A stretch of DNA of 64,000 nucleotides from Mesorhizobium sp. Root552 (GTDB lineage Bacteria > Pseudomonadota > Alphaproteobacteria > Rhizobiales > Rhizobiaceae): NCBI RefSeq assembly GCF_001427285.1, contig NZ_LMFV01000045.1, positions 158,408-222,407 of the forward strand. The letters run 5' to 3'. Every line of letters starts with the position of its first letter. Within the stretch, counting starts at the first letter, position 1. A program made the position numbers and the translations under genes. The notes beneath the pieces are model-generated. The model was not told where the DNA came from, ran no database searches, and was given only the letters and a program-made list of their open reading frames with translations. Shown here piece after piece: positions 45,265-56,682 of this stretch.

Positions 45265-46644
45265 ATGACCTATCAAAATTATTCGCTGAAACAGCTTCAG
45301 CAGATCGATGCACTGTATCACCTGCATCCGTTCACCGACCATAAGGAACTCAGGGCTGTGGGTTCGCGCATCATCACGCATGCCGAAGGCCCGTACATCT
45401 ACGATTCTGAAGGCGCTGAAATCCTAGACGGCATGGCCGGCCTGTGGTGCGTAAACGTCGGCTATGGCCGTGAGGAGCTTGCGGAAGCCGCCTACAAGCA
45501 GATGAAGGAACTGCCCTACTACAATTCGTTCTTCAAATGCTCGACGCCGACGCCGGTCCTACTTGCGAAGAGACTTGCAGAAATCGCACCGAAGAACGTC
45601 AACCAGGTGTTCTTCGGTTCGTCCGGCTCGGAAGCCAACGACACAGCGTTGCGGCTGGTTCGCTACTACTGGACGCTTGAAGGCAAGCCTGAGAAGAACC
45701 GCATCATCTCGCGCAAGAACGCCTATCACGGCTCGACTGTTGCCGGCACCTCGCTTGGCGGCATGGATGCGATGCACAAGCAGCTCGGTGGTGCGGTGCC
45801 GAACATCGTCCACGTGATGATGCCTTATGCCTATGAACTGGCGCTGCCGGGCGAAAGCGACCACGATTTCGGCCTGCGCGCAGCCAAGGCAGTCGAGGAC
45901 GCAATCCTCGAGGCGGGAACTGAGAATGTCGCGGCCTTTATCGGCGAGCCGATCATGGGGGCAGGGGGCGTCAAGATCCCGCCGATGAGCTATTGGCCGG
46001 AAGTCCAGCGCATATGCCGCAAATACGACGTGCTCTTGATGCTGGATGAGGTGATTACTGGTTATGGCCGCACGGGCGAGTGGTTTGCAGCCCAGTCATT
46101 TGGCATCGAGCCGGACACCATAACCACCGCCAAGGCGCTGACGTCCGGCTATCAGCCGCTGTCAGCGTTGCTGGTCGGCGACCGAATCGCGGCCACATTG
46201 GTCGAAAAGGGTGGCGAGTTCGCCCACGGCTACACCTATGCCGGACATCCCGTTGCCTGTGCCGTGGCGTTGGCCAACCTGGACATCATCGAGAAGGAGG
46301 GGCTGGTCGAGCGTGTGAAAACCGATACCGGTCCTTATTTCGCAAAGGCGCTGCAGGAGCGCATTGCCGGGCATCCGTTGGTGGGTGAGGTCCGTTCGTT
46401 CGGCCTCATGGGCGCGATCGAGATCGTAAAGAACAAGGCGACCAAGGAACGCTTTGCACCGGCCGGCAGCGCTGCAGTCGTGGTGCGTGATCATGCCATA
46501 GCCAATGGCATGATGTTGCGCGCTACCGGCGACTCGATGATCCTTTCCCCGCCGCTGATCTGGACGCGTGCGACGATCGACTCGGCCTGTGACCGTATCG
46601 CCAAGGCGCTCGATCTTGCGGCAAAAGATTTGCACAAGACCTGA
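45265..46644 (+). CDS. class III omega-aminotransferase
   Basis: 459 residues. SSGSEANDTALRL, DEVITGYGRTG and TTAKALTSGYQPLSA with K290 give a complete class III PLP-aminotransferase. It resembles omega-amino acid:pyruvate and putrescine/taurine-type enzymes. AAGAGGAAAGG precedes ATG 45265. It diverges from the MttB gene across about 350 bases. In a betaine-degrading setting it may process omega-amino acids; inference only. Confidence 0.9.
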   Translation: MTYQNYSLKQLQQIDALYHLHPFTDHKELRAVGSRIITHAEGPYIYDSEGAEILDGMAGLWCVNVGYGREELAEAAYKQMKELPYYNSFFKCSTPTPVLLAKRLAEIAPKNVNQVFFGSSGSEANDTALRLVRYYWTLEGKPEKNRIISRKNAYHGSTVAGTSLGGMDAMHKQLGGAVPNIVHVMMPYAYELALPGESDHDFGLRAAKAVEDAILEAGTENVAAFIGEPIMGAGGVKIPPMSYWPEVQRICRKYDVLLMLDEVITGYGRTGEWFAAQSFGIEPDTITTAKALTSGYQPLSALLVGDRIAATLVEKGGEFAHGYTYAGHPVACAVALANLDIIEKEGLVERVKTDTGPYFAKALQERIAGHPLVGEVRSFGLMGAIEIVKNKATKERFAPAGSAAVVVRDHAIANGMMLRATGDSMILSPPLIWTRATIDSACDRIAKALDLAAKDLHKT

Positions 46645-46724
46645 TACCGTGCTTGCGTTGCGGCTGGTTGGAACGAACAGTCGGCCGCGACGTTGTTTGC
46701 CGCTTGGTCCAGCGAGGAATGTCC

Positions 46725-47087
46725 ATGATTAAGGCAATAGCCAGCACCACGCGACTTCCGGGCGGTGCGCAGAATTTCATGCTCGCTCCTTGGGTTGTGG
46801 CGTGGCGCTTGCCGATCATGGCCGCCGAAATCCAGCAGGAGACGGCTTGGAGCGGCGAGACCATGCGCGCAGCTTCCGAAAAAGTGGCTGCGGCATTCGA
46901 AGGTGCGCTGGCGGCACAGCTTTCCTTGTTCGGTTCAACGCTCACTTTCTGGCCGCAGGTGCTTGCAGGTCGCTCACCGTCGGCAGTTACGCAGGTTGCG
47001 TTCAAGCACGCTACAGAGGCCGCCATTCGTCCGGCGAGCCGTCGGGTCAAGGCAAATTTCCGGCGCCTGTCACGTCGCTCGCCCTGA
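46725..47087 (+). CDS. hypothetical protein, phasin-like composition
   Basis: 120 residues from ATG 46725 with GAGGA upstream. Hydrophobic-amphipathic stretches (NFMLAPWVVAWRLPIMAAEI) and an Ala-rich helical centre, with a basic end (RRVKANFRRLSRRSP). I do not recognise a family; phasins share this look, but no motif supports it. Follows the aminotransferase by 80 bases. Confidence 0.6.
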   Translation: MIKAIASTTRLPGGAQNFMLAPWVVAWRLPIMAAEIQQETAWSGETMRAASEKVAAAFEGALAAQLSLFGSTLTFWPQVLAGRSPSAVTQVAFKHATEAAIRPASRRVKANFRRLSRRSP

Positions 47088-47103
47088 GTACAACCCTATA
47101 ACG

Positions 47104-47133
47104 CAAAAACCGCGCTCCTTTGGGAACGCGGTT
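47104..47133 (-). terminator. possible terminator hairpin on the minus strand
   Basis: AACCGCG / CGCGGTT stem (47108-47114, 47127-47133). Read on the minus strand it is followed by TTTTT. It lies about 275 bases beyond the bamE stop, so it may be a second stop for that transcript. Confidence 0.55.
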
Positions 47134-47357
47134 CTGCCAGATACGCATGGCGTTTCGCTACAAAGCACTTGCGAAACGTACTAATCTTGCGGGCTCCAGT
47201 ACGCGAGACCTGATCCGGAGCGCCGGGCGGATATCCGCCTCACGACCGGTTCTACAGGCACATCGTTACCGCGCGGTTATCGAGAGCTTAAGCAAACCTA
47301 AATTTGCGGTGTTTTTCGTAGCTTAGCAGAAATATGTGCCGGGCCTTCAAACGACGA

Positions 47358-47382
47358 ACGGCTCGCCGTACCGGCGAGCCGT
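47358..47382 (-). terminator. bamE terminator hairpin
   Basis: A perfect 11-bp stem ACGGCTCGCCG / CGGCGAGCCGT with a TAC loop, 26 bases after the bamE stop. The following minus-strand sequence is T-rich but has no long T-run. Confidence 0.65.
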
Positions 47383-47407
47383 CTTGCAGCTGATGGTTTG
47401 GATCGGG

Positions 47408-47938
47408 TTAGCCGCCGAGGAGATTCCCGACCGAACCAGGGGACATCTTGCCGGCGCCGCTGATGATTTGCGCCAGGAAGTTCTGGTCCTTGCCGCCTGT
47501 CGGCGTGGTGCGAGAAATGAAGTCGAACACCTTGCCATCCTTGAGGCCGTAATTGGCAATATTGCTGACGCGGCCGTCTTCGCCGAAATAGACGGCGAGA
47601 ACGCGCTGGTCGACCAGCTTCGGCTTGGCGAAGGCGACGGCGCGCTCGCGGGTCTGGGAAATGTAATAGAAGACTTCGTTGTCGAAGGTCGCCGTTGTCG
47701 AGGGCGTGCCGAGCGCAAGCAGCACTTGCTCGCGGCTGGACCCGACCGGTACCAGATCAAGCGACTGCTGGTCGACGACGTAGCCCTGGTGCAACGTGTC
47801 TCGCGGATTCAGATCGCCGACCATCTTCGATGTGTTGCAGGCGGACAAGGCCGTGGCCGCCACCAGAAGAGAGGCGAACTGGGCGGGGCGCAATAAAAAC
47901 GCCGACTTGAATTTCTGCACGCGCAACGACAACTCCAT
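47408..47938 (-). CDS. bamE: outer-membrane assembly lipoprotein BamE (SmpA/OmlA)
   Basis: 176 residues. A signal peptide precedes the lipobox (LSACNTSK). The SmpA/OmlA domain is clear: PVGSSREQVLLALGTPS, FYYISQTRERAV, and VFDFISRTTPT. BamE stabilises the BAM complex that inserts outer-membrane beta-barrels. It diverges from the cytochrome bc1 chaperone gene, a standard arrangement in Rhizobiales. Confidence 0.9.
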   Translation of the reverse strand: MELSLRVQKFKSAFLLRPAQFASLLVAATALSACNTSKMVGDLNPRDTLHQGYVVDQQSLDLVPVGSSREQVLLALGTPSTTATFDNEVFYYISQTRERAVAFAKPKLVDQRVLAVYFGEDGRVSNIANYGLKDGKVFDFISRTTPTGGKDQNFLAQIISGAGKMSPGSVGNLLGG

Positions 47939-48047
47939 CCAATCAGCCTTGCACGCCGCTTGCGCGGAGTGGCAAAACCGGTAAACCAGCTTTGCCGCCG
48001 ATGCAACACGGCGTCCTAACAAACAAGGTCTCGGGAGACCGCCTCCG

Positions 48048-48584
48048 ATGTTCCAGCGCCTGTTCGGCCGCGAACGCCAAGCCAACCGCGCAATCACCGA
48101 GGCGCTGTACGGTCAAATCGTGGCAGCCGCGCGGCAGCCGCTGTTCTATTCGCACTGGAATGTGCCGGATACGCCGCTGGGGCGGTTCGAGATGCTTTCG
48201 CTTCACATGTTCCTGTTTCAACATCGGGTGCATGGCGAACAGGGCGTTTCAGCTTCTATCGCCCAGGTGCTGATCGATGAATTCTTTCTCGACGTAGATC
48301 ACTCGCTGCGGGAGTTGGGAATCAGCGATGTCGGCGTTCCCAAGCGGATGAAGAAGCTTGCAAAGATGTATTATGGCCGCACCGCAGCCTATGCCGACGC
48401 ACTCGAGCGCTCCGATGAGGCCGGATTGATTGCCGCACTCAAGCGCAATATCACGCCGGATGCTCAGGATTGGCCGGAGGCGACGCTTCTGGCCGCCTAT
48501 ATAATGAGTGCGGTGGATCATCTTGCCTCGCAATCGTCCGATTCCATTTGCAGTGGCGACCTGACTTTTCCGGTAGCTGCCTGA
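48048..48584 (+). CDS. ubiquinol-cytochrome c chaperone (CBP3-like)
   Basis: 178 residues with the ubiquinol-cytochrome c chaperone domain (FYSHWNVPDTPLGRFEMLSLHMFLFQHR and DEFFLDVDHSLRELGISD, each at most a family segment). Needed for bc1 complex assembly, from homology to mitochondrial Cbp3. First gene of the block DUF177 - plsX - fabH - ihfA. Confidence 0.85.
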   Translation: MFQRLFGRERQANRAITEALYGQIVAAARQPLFYSHWNVPDTPLGRFEMLSLHMFLFQHRVHGEQGVSASIAQVLIDEFFLDVDHSLRELGISDVGVPKRMKKLAKMYYGRTAAYADALERSDEAGLIAALKRNITPDAQDWPEATLLAAYIMSAVDHLASQSSDSICSGDLTFPVAA

Positions 48585-48596
48585 AAGAACGTTGCG

Positions 48597-49145
48597 ATGA
48601 AGCCTGAAGATCCAAAAAGCCCAGTCTCTTTCGAAGTGCATGTCGCCCGGTTGCCCAAAGACGGGCTTCCGATGGTGTTTGAGGCCGACGAAAAGCAGCG
48701 CGAGGCCCTCGCCAAAGCACATGGGGTGAGTTCTGTCGACGCCTACAAAGCGGATTTGCTGGTGACCGCGTGGAAACGCCATGGGATCAAGATAACGGGA
48801 ATAGTTGAAGCGAACATCACGCAGGAATGCGTCGTATCGCTGGAGCCGATCGAAACTCATATTGAAGAGCAAGTCGAAGGGCTGTTCCTTCCGGCTGATT
48901 CGAAACTCGGGCGGCTCGGCTTTGATGCTGGCGGAGAGATTGTCATAGACGCCGATGGCGCAGACAGCCCGGAACTGTTTTCAGGCGATATGATCGACGC
49001 CGGAGAGCTTGCGGAACAGTTCTTTGGCCTTGCTATCGATCCTTATCCGCGTAAACCCGGCGTTACGCTCGATACATCGGGTGACAAGACGGTCGAAGAA
49101 ACCGAATTCCAGAAGAAGCTGCGTGAAGCCCTTGGAAAATCCTGA
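48597..49145 (+). CDS. DUF177 protein (YceD-like)
   Basis: 182 residues. The DUF177 core includes CVVSLEPIETHIEEQVEGLF and the C-terminal LAEQFFGLAIDPYPRKPG. YceD-type proteins are implicated in 23S rRNA/large-subunit biogenesis. It lies 12 bases after the chaperone gene and about 100 bases before plsX. Confidence 0.9.
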   Translation: MKPEDPKSPVSFEVHVARLPKDGLPMVFEADEKQREALAKAHGVSSVDAYKADLLVTAWKRHGIKITGIVEANITQECVVSLEPIETHIEEQVEGLFLPADSKLGRLGFDAGGEIVIDADGADSPELFSGDMIDAGELAEQFFGLAIDPYPRKPGVTLDTSGDKTVEETEFQKKLREALGKS

Positions 49146-49244
49146 AACGACCACTTGGGACGAATGTCGGTTGTGCGCCGGGCCAAAAACGCTATTTTCG
49201 CCGAAATTCTGTGCGGCCAAGATGAATCGTGAGCTAGTCACCGC

Positions 49245-50315
49245 GTGATCACAATTTCTATCGATGCCATGGGCGGCGACCACGGTGCGAGCGTGGTTAT
49301 CCCCGCACTCATGACGGTCGCGACGCGGCGCACGGATATCCGTTTCATCATCTATGGCGATGAGGCAATCGTACGTCCGGAACTGGACAAATTTCCCAAA
49401 CTCGCTGCCGTCAGCGAATTCGTTCATTGCGAAGTTGCGGTCAAGATGGATGACAAGCCTAGCCAGGCCTTGCGGCATGGCCGCTGGAAGTCGTCGATGT
49501 GGAAGGCCATTGAGGCGGTCAAGACCGGCTCGGCGGACGCCTGCATATCGGCGGGCAATACCGGTGCGCTGATGGCGATGGCGAAATTCTGCCTGCGCAC
49601 CATGGCGACCATCGACCGGCCCGCTATCGCGGCCATCTGGCCGAATCTGCGCGGCGAGAGCGTCGTTCTCGATGTCGGCGCCACCATTGGCGCGGATGCG
49701 CATCAATTGATCGATTTTGCCATCCTGGGTACCGGCATGGCGCGCTCGATTTTTGGTATCACCCGGCCGACGGTTGGCCTGCTCAACGTCGGCGTCGAGG
49801 AAATCAAGGGTCAGGAAGAGGTCAAGGAGGCTGGGCGCATGCTGCGCGAAGCCGACATGGCATCCATGGACTATCGCGGCTTTGTCGAGGGCGACGACAT
49901 CGGCAAAGGAACTGTCGACGTCGTGGTGACGGAGGGTTTCTCAGGCAATATCGCGCTCAAGACAGCGGAGGGGACGGCCCGCCAGATTGCCGGCTACCTT
50001 CGAGCCGCCATGAGCCGCACGCTGATGGCCCGCATTGGGTATTTCTTTGCCAAGGGCGCGTTCGATCTGCTGCGCGAGAAGATGGACGTAAGCCGATCCA
50101 ATGGCGGAGTCTTTCTCGGCCTGAACGGCATTGTGGTGAAAAGTCACGGCGGTGCCGACTCGCCGGGATTTGCAGCGGCGGTCGAGCTTGGTTATGACAT
50201 GGTCCGCAACCGGCTTCTGGACCGGATCGAGGCCGACCTCGACCTGTTCCATGCGCGCAACCCGCACAAGCCGGCAACAAGAAGATCGGTCGTCGAAACC
50301 GGCGAAGAAGGATAG
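49245..50315 (+). CDS. plsX: phosphate acyltransferase PlsX
   Basis: 356 residues. Starts at GTG in the usual place ([13 protein letters not shown]). The motif set [10 protein letters not shown] and [13 protein letters not shown] is typical. PlsX converts acyl-ACP to acyl-phosphate for phospholipid synthesis. 7 bases separate it from fabH. Confidence 0.95.
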   Translation: MITISIDAMGGDHGASVVIPALMTVATRRTDIRFIIYGDEAIVRPELDKFPKLAAVSEFVHCEVAVKMDDKPSQALRHGRWKSSMWKAIEAVKTGSADACISAGNTGALMAMAKFCLRTMATIDRPAIAAIWPNLRGESVVLDVGATIGADAHQLIDFAILGTGMARSIFGITRPTVGLLNVGVEEIKGQEEVKEAGRMLREADMASMDYRGFVEGDDIGKGTVDVVVTEGFSGNIALKTAEGTARQIAGYLRAAMSRTLMARIGYFFAKGAFDLLREKMDVSRSNGGVFLGLNGIVVKSHGGADSPGFAAAVELGYDMVRNRLLDRIEADLDLFHARNPHKPATRRSVVETGEEG

Positions 50316-50322
50316 GTAAGCT

Positions 50323-51294
50323 TTGATCAGGTCAGTCGTGCGCGGCATAGGCGCTTCGTTGCCCCGCCGCATCATGAAGAATGCCGATTTTGAAGGCATG
50401 GTCGAGACGTCCGACGAATGGATTGCGCAGCGCACCGGCATTCGTCAGCGCCATATCGCGGCCGATGATGAGACAACCGCTTCGCTGGGTGAAGCTGCGG
50501 CGCGTGCCGCGCTTGCCAATGCCGGCCTGACGCCCGACGATATCGACCTGATCGTGCTGGCGACATCTACGCCCAACAACACTTTTCCGGCGACCTCTGT
50601 CGAGATCCAGAACCGTCTCGGAATGCGGCACGGCTTCGCCTTCGACATGCAGGCCGTCTGCTCCGGCTTTGTTTACGCCGTGACCACCGCCGACCTCTAT
50701 ATCCGCGGCGGACTTGCCAAGCGGGTGCTGGTCATCGGCTCGGAAACGTTTTCGCGCATTCTCGACTGGAGCGATCGCTCGACCTGCGTGCTTTTCGGCG
50801 ACGGGGCAGGCGCCCTTGTTCTGGAGGCTGCTGAAGGCGCGGGCTCAATTGATGATCGTGGCGTACTTGCGGCAAGCTTGCGCTCCGATGGGGAGCACAA
50901 GGAAAAGCTCTTTGTCGATGGCGGCCCCTCGACCACGGGAACCATTGGTCATCTCAGGATGGAAGGCCGCGAGGTGTTCAAGCACGCTGTCGGCATGATT
51001 ACCGATGTGATCGAGGCGGTGTTTTCGCAAGCCGGTGTTACGGCCCAGGATATCGACTGGTTCGTGCCGCACCAGGCGAATAAACGAATTATTGACGCTT
51101 CGGCCAAGAAGCTTGGGATTGCCGACGAAAAAGTGGTTGTGACGGTCAATCTCCACGGTAATACCTCTGCTGCGTCGGTGCCGCTTGCGTTGTCGGCGGC
51201 TGTCGCAGACGGTCGTATCAAGCGCGGCGACCTTGTGTTATTGGAAGCGATGGGGGGCGGATTTACCTGGGGCGCGGTCCTCGTGCGCTGGTAA
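50323..51294 (+). CDS. fabH: 3-oxoacyl-ACP synthase III FabH
   Basis: 323 residues, TTG start ([14 protein letters not shown]). Catalytic triad C113 (AVCSGF), H250 (VPHQAN) and N280 (LHGNTS). Condenses acetyl-CoA with malonyl-ACP to begin fatty acid synthesis. In operon with plsX. Confidence 0.95.
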   Translation: MIRSVVRGIGASLPRRIMKNADFEGMVETSDEWIAQRTGIRQRHIAADDETTASLGEAAARAALANAGLTPDDIDLIVLATSTPNNTFPATSVEIQNRLGMRHGFAFDMQAVCSGFVYAVTTADLYIRGGLAKRVLVIGSETFSRILDWSDRSTCVLFGDGAGALVLEAAEGAGSIDDRGVLAASLRSDGEHKEKLFVDGGPSTTGTIGHLRMEGREVFKHAVGMITDVIEAVFSQAGVTAQDIDWFVPHQANKRIIDASAKKLGIADEKVVVTVNLHGNTSAASVPLALSAAVADGRIKRGDLVLLEAMGGGFTWGAVLVRW

Positions 51295-51393
51295 ATTCGG
51301 GGCGTCGCAGTCGGTCCTTGACCTTTACGGATCAATTACTTAGGCTCCGCCGTCGCTTTATTGAATGATGTTTTGAGCTGATGGGACGGTCGG

Positions 51394-51717
51394 ATGGGGG
51401 GAAAGACACTTACGCGTGCTGACCTTGCCGAGGCTGTTTACCGCAAGGTCGGCCTGTCGAGAACCGAGTCGGCCGAACTCGTGGAAGCTGTCCTGGACGA
51501 GATTTGCGAAGCCATAGTGCGAGGCGAGACGGTAAAGCTGTCGTCTTTCGCCACTTTTCACGTGCGTTCCAAGAATGAACGCATTGGCCGCAATCCGAAA
51601 ACCGGTGAAGAAGTCCCGATCCTGCCGCGGCGGGTTATGACGTTCAAGGCTTCCAACGTGCTCAAGAGCCGGATTTTGCGTTCTCATCAGAACAGCAAGA
51701 GCAAGGGTGGCAAATAA
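51394..51717 (+). CDS. ihfA: integration host factor subunit alpha
   Basis: 107 residues with the HU/IHF fold; the DNA-intercalating arm [15 protein letters not shown] is intact. IHF bends DNA at specific sites. Lies 100 bases after fabH, the conserved place. Confidence 0.95.
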   Translation: MGGKTLTRADLAEAVYRKVGLSRTESAELVEAVLDEICEAIVRGETVKLSSFATFHVRSKNERIGRNPKTGEEVPILPRRVMTFKASNVLKSRILRSHQNSKSKGGK

Positions 51718-51913
51718 GCCCTGCGTGCCGCTTTGAATGAAGCGGCGGTTGAAAAGCCTGTCCGGTATTCACGGCAGGCTTGAATATTGCCCTGCAAAGG
51801 ATTGAAATAAGATCAGGTTCGCGGAGCGCCGTGCCTGTCTGTCGATTCGCAATTGCGTGACTTCTACCAGATTGGGCGCCGTCGCCGCTGAACGCGTATA
51901 GCGAGGACTGGCC

Positions 51914-52456
51914 ATGGACAAGAGCCCTGATGCCTTCCGCACCATCAGCGAGGTGGCTGAGGATCTGGATTTGCCGCAGCACGTGCTGCGTTTTTGGGAA
52001 ACGCGCTTCAATCAGATCAAGCCGATGAAGCGAGGTGGTGGCAGGCGCTACTACCGGCCTCAGGACGTCGATCTGATCAAGGGCATCCGCCATATGCTCT
52101 ACGATCAGGGCTACACGATCAAAGGCGTGCAGAAGCTTTTGCGTGAAAACGGCAATCATTTCCTCGTCGCCATCGGTAACGGCGACATGGCGGCTGTTGA
52201 AGCGATTGCCCAGCGCAAGCAGGCCGATGCCGTGGCGTTGACGCCGGCAGCCCAACCGCGCGCGCACGATGACGAGATGCTGGTTGGCCAGCCAAAGGTA
52301 AAGCCTAGCCGTCGCTTCTTCGGAATGGGCAAGGCGGACGATGAGGGGCCGGTGCAGCCGGACGGCGGCAAGCTATCGCGCGACAACCGGGCCTTATTGC
52401 AGGAGGCGTTGTTCGACCTCCTGGAATGCAAGCGCCTGCTTGACCAGGTTCGGTAG
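51914..52456 (+). CDS. MerR-family regulator
   Basis: 180 residues. Winged helix at residues 1-75 ([25 protein letters not shown], then [15 protein letters not shown]). The C-terminal region is Lys-rich and of low complexity, ending in a helical segment. Downstream of ihfA as in other Rhizobiales. Regulatory target unknown. Confidence 0.9.
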   Translation: MDKSPDAFRTISEVAEDLDLPQHVLRFWETRFNQIKPMKRGGGRRYYRPQDVDLIKGIRHMLYDQGYTIKGVQKLLRENGNHFLVAIGNGDMAAVEAIAQRKQADAVALTPAAQPRAHDDEMLVGQPKVKPSRRFFGMGKADDEGPVQPDGGKLSRDNRALLQEALFDLLECKRLLDQVR

Positions 52457-52561
52457 GCTTTGCGGCTGGCCGTTGTCGTTTGATCCGACAACGCTTCAGG
52501 GAACGAATGGTAGTCAGGTTTGTTGGGTTTCCTTCTCGGTTGGCAAGGAAGGACCAGCGGC

Positions 52562-52906
52562 ATGGCGTTTTCATCGATCATCGATGTCGATCTTAAGAAG
52601 CAAGTAGCGAGCCTGTCGAAAGAACTGGCAGCACTGAAAAGGCAGATGTCCAGGCGAGGCAGGGCGATCTATGCCGATGGCCACGAGGCTGTATCGGACT
52701 ACTATTCAGATATTGCGGAACGTGTCAGCGACCGGCATCCCGACCTGCGTAACCGGGCACGGGCGCTGGAGGGCGCGGCGCGGGAACATCCTGCTGCCGC
52801 TGCTGTCGGCTTGCGTATCAATGACGTGCAATTCGCACATTTTGGTCAATACGACAGGCTTGGACATCGAGTGTGTTCCTCCACCAATATATTTTTTCAA
52901 ATATAA
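52562..52906 (+). CDS. ElaB/YqjD-like protein, apparently shortened at the C-terminus
   Basis: 114 residues from MAFSSIIDVDLKKQVASL. A basic coiled-coil-like region (KELAALKRQMSRRGRAI) and a helical segment with RARALEGAAREHPAAAAVGL resemble the ElaB/YqjD and stress-response protein types. Those end in a membrane anchor, but here the sequence turns after VGL into a polar, unrelated tail ending in an AT-rich stretch. A frameshift or terminal rearrangement is possible. Confidence 0.55.
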   Translation: MAFSSIIDVDLKKQVASLSKELAALKRQMSRRGRAIYADGHEAVSDYYSDIAERVSDRHPDLRNRARALEGAAREHPAAAAVGLRINDVQFAHFGQYDRLGHRVCSSTNIFFQI

Positions 52907-52993
52907 CGATAGAAGTGAAACAAAGCTCCGCCAGGCAGACGAGAAGCATTTGTAGGGCGAGGGTGCTACAATGCCCCGCAGGGAATGGCCGAC

Positions 52994-53350
52994 CTATTTC
53001 CCGGGCAAAGCGCAGATTACCGAGCGCGTCAGAAATCTTTTCTCGCGGCCATTGTCGAGCGAGAACATGCCCCCGCGCCCCGGTACGACATCGAGAATGA
53101 GGTCCGTGTGCTTCCAGGCTTCGTATTGCGATTCACTTATATAGACGGGCGTCTCGCCGATGCGGCCCAGCAGCACGTCGCGCTCGCCAACGATGTAGTC
53201 GTTGCGCGGATAGCACATGGGCGACGAGCCGTCGCAACAGCCACCCGACTGATGGAACAGTACAGGGCCATGGTCTGCGATGATCTCGTTCAGGAATTCC
53301 AGCGCTTCGGGCGTGGCCGTAACTTTGTCGAGCACCAGGCGGTCTGACAT
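52994..53350 (-). CDS. DUF779 protein, partner of the aldehyde dehydrogenase
   Basis: 118 residues with DUF779 features (LFHQSGGCCDGSSPMCYP and HTDLILDVVPGRGGMFSLD), Cys-rich. Genes of this family stand next to acetaldehyde/aldehyde dehydrogenases; function unknown. It is 165 bases downstream of the dehydrogenase on the same strand. Confidence 0.85.
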   Translation of the reverse strand: MSDRLVLDKVTATPEALEFLNEIIADHGPVLFHQSGGCCDGSSPMCYPRNDYIVGERDVLLGRIGETPVYISESQYEAWKHTDLILDVVPGRGGMFSLDNGREKRFLTRSVICALPGK

Positions 53351-53515
53351 AACATGTCTCCACAAGGTCCACTCCAAGCGTCGCGGGACGCCGGCAGCGG
53401 CAGGCTTTCAGGTTCGGCAAGCGTTCAAAAGGCAGCCGATGATTGTCCGTGGAAGGCGGTTGGATCACCTGCGACCCTCTCTATGGGCAAAGAGGGCCGC
53501 AGGGGACACGTTTGT

Positions 53516-55033
<1,518 letters not shown>

Positions 55034-55140
55034 GTGGGCTCCTCCCATGAAGCGCGCCGCACCTCGCGGCGCTTCCGAAATGGAGCGTTGTTGAATTCCG
55101 TTTGCCTGTCAGCCCAGGGAGACAAAGCCAGCCATAGGGA

Positions 55141-55160
55141 CTGTCGCAAAGTTGCGACAG
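55141..55160. promoter_or_regulatory. palindrome upstream of the aldehyde dehydrogenase
   Basis: CTGTCGCAA, AG, TTGCGACAG: 9-base arms, perfect. It lies about 110 bases before the dehydrogenase start, between it and the GAF-Fis regulator gene; sites of this kind are bound by AcoR-family regulators. Confidence 0.7.
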
Positions 55161-55188
55161 TTGGATGAATCAAGTTCATGGCTGGTGG

Positions 55189-56151
55189 CTAATGTGCGCG
55201 GCGAATGCCAAACCGAATGAGTTTACGGTGCAGCGTTGCGCGCGAGATGCCGAGGCTGGCGGCGGCAGCCGATACGTTGCCATCTGCACGCGCCAGCGCT
55301 CTTTGCAGCACTCCGCGCTCGGCGTCGGTAAACCCTTCGCAGTCTTCCATGCCAAGCAAGTCACGTGCGGGCAGGGGCTTCGACAGGGTTTCGGTGGTAA
55401 GGTTGAGGGCTAGTCGCGCCGACCGTGTAGCGCCAATTACGAGGTCGTCGGCATCCACCGCAATCATCGCGCTGGCGCTTTTGTCGGCTCCCGGCGCCAA
55501 CATGATACGAGCCCCGGCAAAGGCCGAGCGGAAGTTCTCGGCCTCTATGCTGCGGGCGGCATCACCCACCGCCATCGCAATAAGCTGGACAAACCCTTCC
55601 GTGAGATCAGCCCGGCACGACGAGACATCGAGGGCCGCTGCAAGATTGCCTTCATGATCGTAAATCGGCGCCGTCGTGCATGACAAAAGGGTGTTGCGTG
55701 AAAAGAAGTGCTGATCGCGATGGATTGTCAACGCCCGTTGCTCGGTCAGGCACGTCCCGATCCCATTGGTGCCTTCGCTGTCCTCGCTCCAGATCGTGCC
55801 CGTCCAAAGGCCCCATTCTTCGAATGTGTCGTCATCGACGACAGACCCTCGGCGCTCGACGGGAATACCGTCACGGTCCGCCAACAACACGCAACAGCCT
55901 ACGCCGCCGACAGCCATATACAGGCGGTCGAGCGAGGTCTGCGCAGCGTGCAGAAGCAAACCAACCCGTTCGCGTGCTTGGGCGAGTTCGGCTTCCGACA
56001 GACGTCGCGGCGCTTGCCGGGTCGTGGGGTCAAGATGATGAAGTGTTGCGGATCGCCGCCATGATGCGACGAGCGCCGATTTCGCCGCAGCGTTGGATTC
56101 GATTGCCGATTGAATCTTGTCAGCATGCTGAGCGAATGTGGATGCGCTCAT
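55189..56151 (-). CDS. GAF-Fis regulator lacking an AAA+ domain
   Basis: 320 residues. N-terminal helical and GAF-type sensor region (residues 60-200), a short linker, then a Fis-type helix-turn-helix (DGNVSAAAASLGISRATLHRKL, C-terminal). The sigma-54-interacting AAA+ ATPase found in AcoR is absent (no Walker or GAFTGA motif). So it cannot activate sigma-54 promoters by the usual route. It stands upstream of the dehydrogenase it presumably regulates. Confidence 0.85.
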   Translation of the reverse strand: MSASTFAQHADKIQSAIESNAAAKSALVASWRRSATLHHLDPTTRQAPRRLSEAELAQARERVGLLLHAAQTSLDRLYMAVGGVGCCVLLADRDGIPVERRGSVVDDDTFEEWGLWTGTIWSEDSEGTNGIGTCLTEQRALTIHRDQHFFSRNTLLSCTTAPIYDHEGNLAAALDVSSCRADLTEGFVQLIAMAVGDAARSIEAENFRSAFAGARIMLAPGADKSASAMIAVDADDLVIGATRSARLALNLTTETLSKPLPARDLLGMEDCEGFTDAERGVLQRALARADGNVSAAAASLGISRATLHRKLIRFGIRRAH

Positions 56152-56682
56152 TCGGCTCCTCCCGAACTTGCCTTCCTCTTCCCAAAGAACATGTTACCCG
56201 TATCACACACTTCGCATCTGCAAAGTGCGCAGTCGGTTTTCGTAGCCTGACGGTTCGCGATTTAGGGCTAATCCGTTAGATGCCCAGAAATATAACGTGC
56301 TTCACGTGGGATGTATAGCATTCGGATTTTGAGCTGAGGTTAGCATCCCGTGGCATCGGCAGAGGCCACATGCCGTCATGACAATCGAGGATGGGCTGAA
56401 CAAGCGATGTGGGGAATGATATGAAATCTCCTTCATATTATATATTTCGATATATCAGTTCCAATTGATCAAGAACGCACAAATACTTGAAAAATAACTC
56501 ATATTTACGAGAATTGCGCCTCGTAATATCTATTGCCTTAGAGGGTGTGCCTCTCGCGGTTGAGCTCTGACCCGCCGGAAATAGCTTCATATATCGAGAC
56601 CATAGCCCCCGCGTTTTTAAATGAAATTGCCCCCGCTCTGGCGAGCGGCGCCAAGTCCGTATTGCGACGAAGAGATTAAGGC
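56152..56682. other. AT-rich intergenic region before the molybdo-oxidoreductase
   Basis: About 530 bases, AT-rich in the second half. No gene with a ribosome site. It contains the inverted repeat described at 56419. Divergent promoters for the GAF-Fis gene and the YdeP-type gene are expected here. Confidence 0.5.
56419..56438. promoter_or_regulatory. inverted repeat in the YdeP promoter region
   Basis: ATATGAA, six bases, TTCATAT. It lies 245 bases before the molybdo-oxidoreductase gene, in AT-rich DNA. Candidate operator; regulator unknown, the ModE-type regulator at 59.4 kb is one possibility. Confidence 0.45.

Larger units (their letters stand above)
47088..47407. other. intergenic stretch with two hairpins
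   Basis: About 320 bases without a supported gene. It holds two minus-strand hairpins downstream of bamE: 47358-47382 and 47104-47133, the second ending in a T-run on the minus strand (A-run on plus). Confidence 0.5.

Noticed and set aside
51718..52561. tRNA gene near ihfA-MerR, as sometimes found in related genomes
   Set aside because: No cloverleaf or T-loop consensus was seen.
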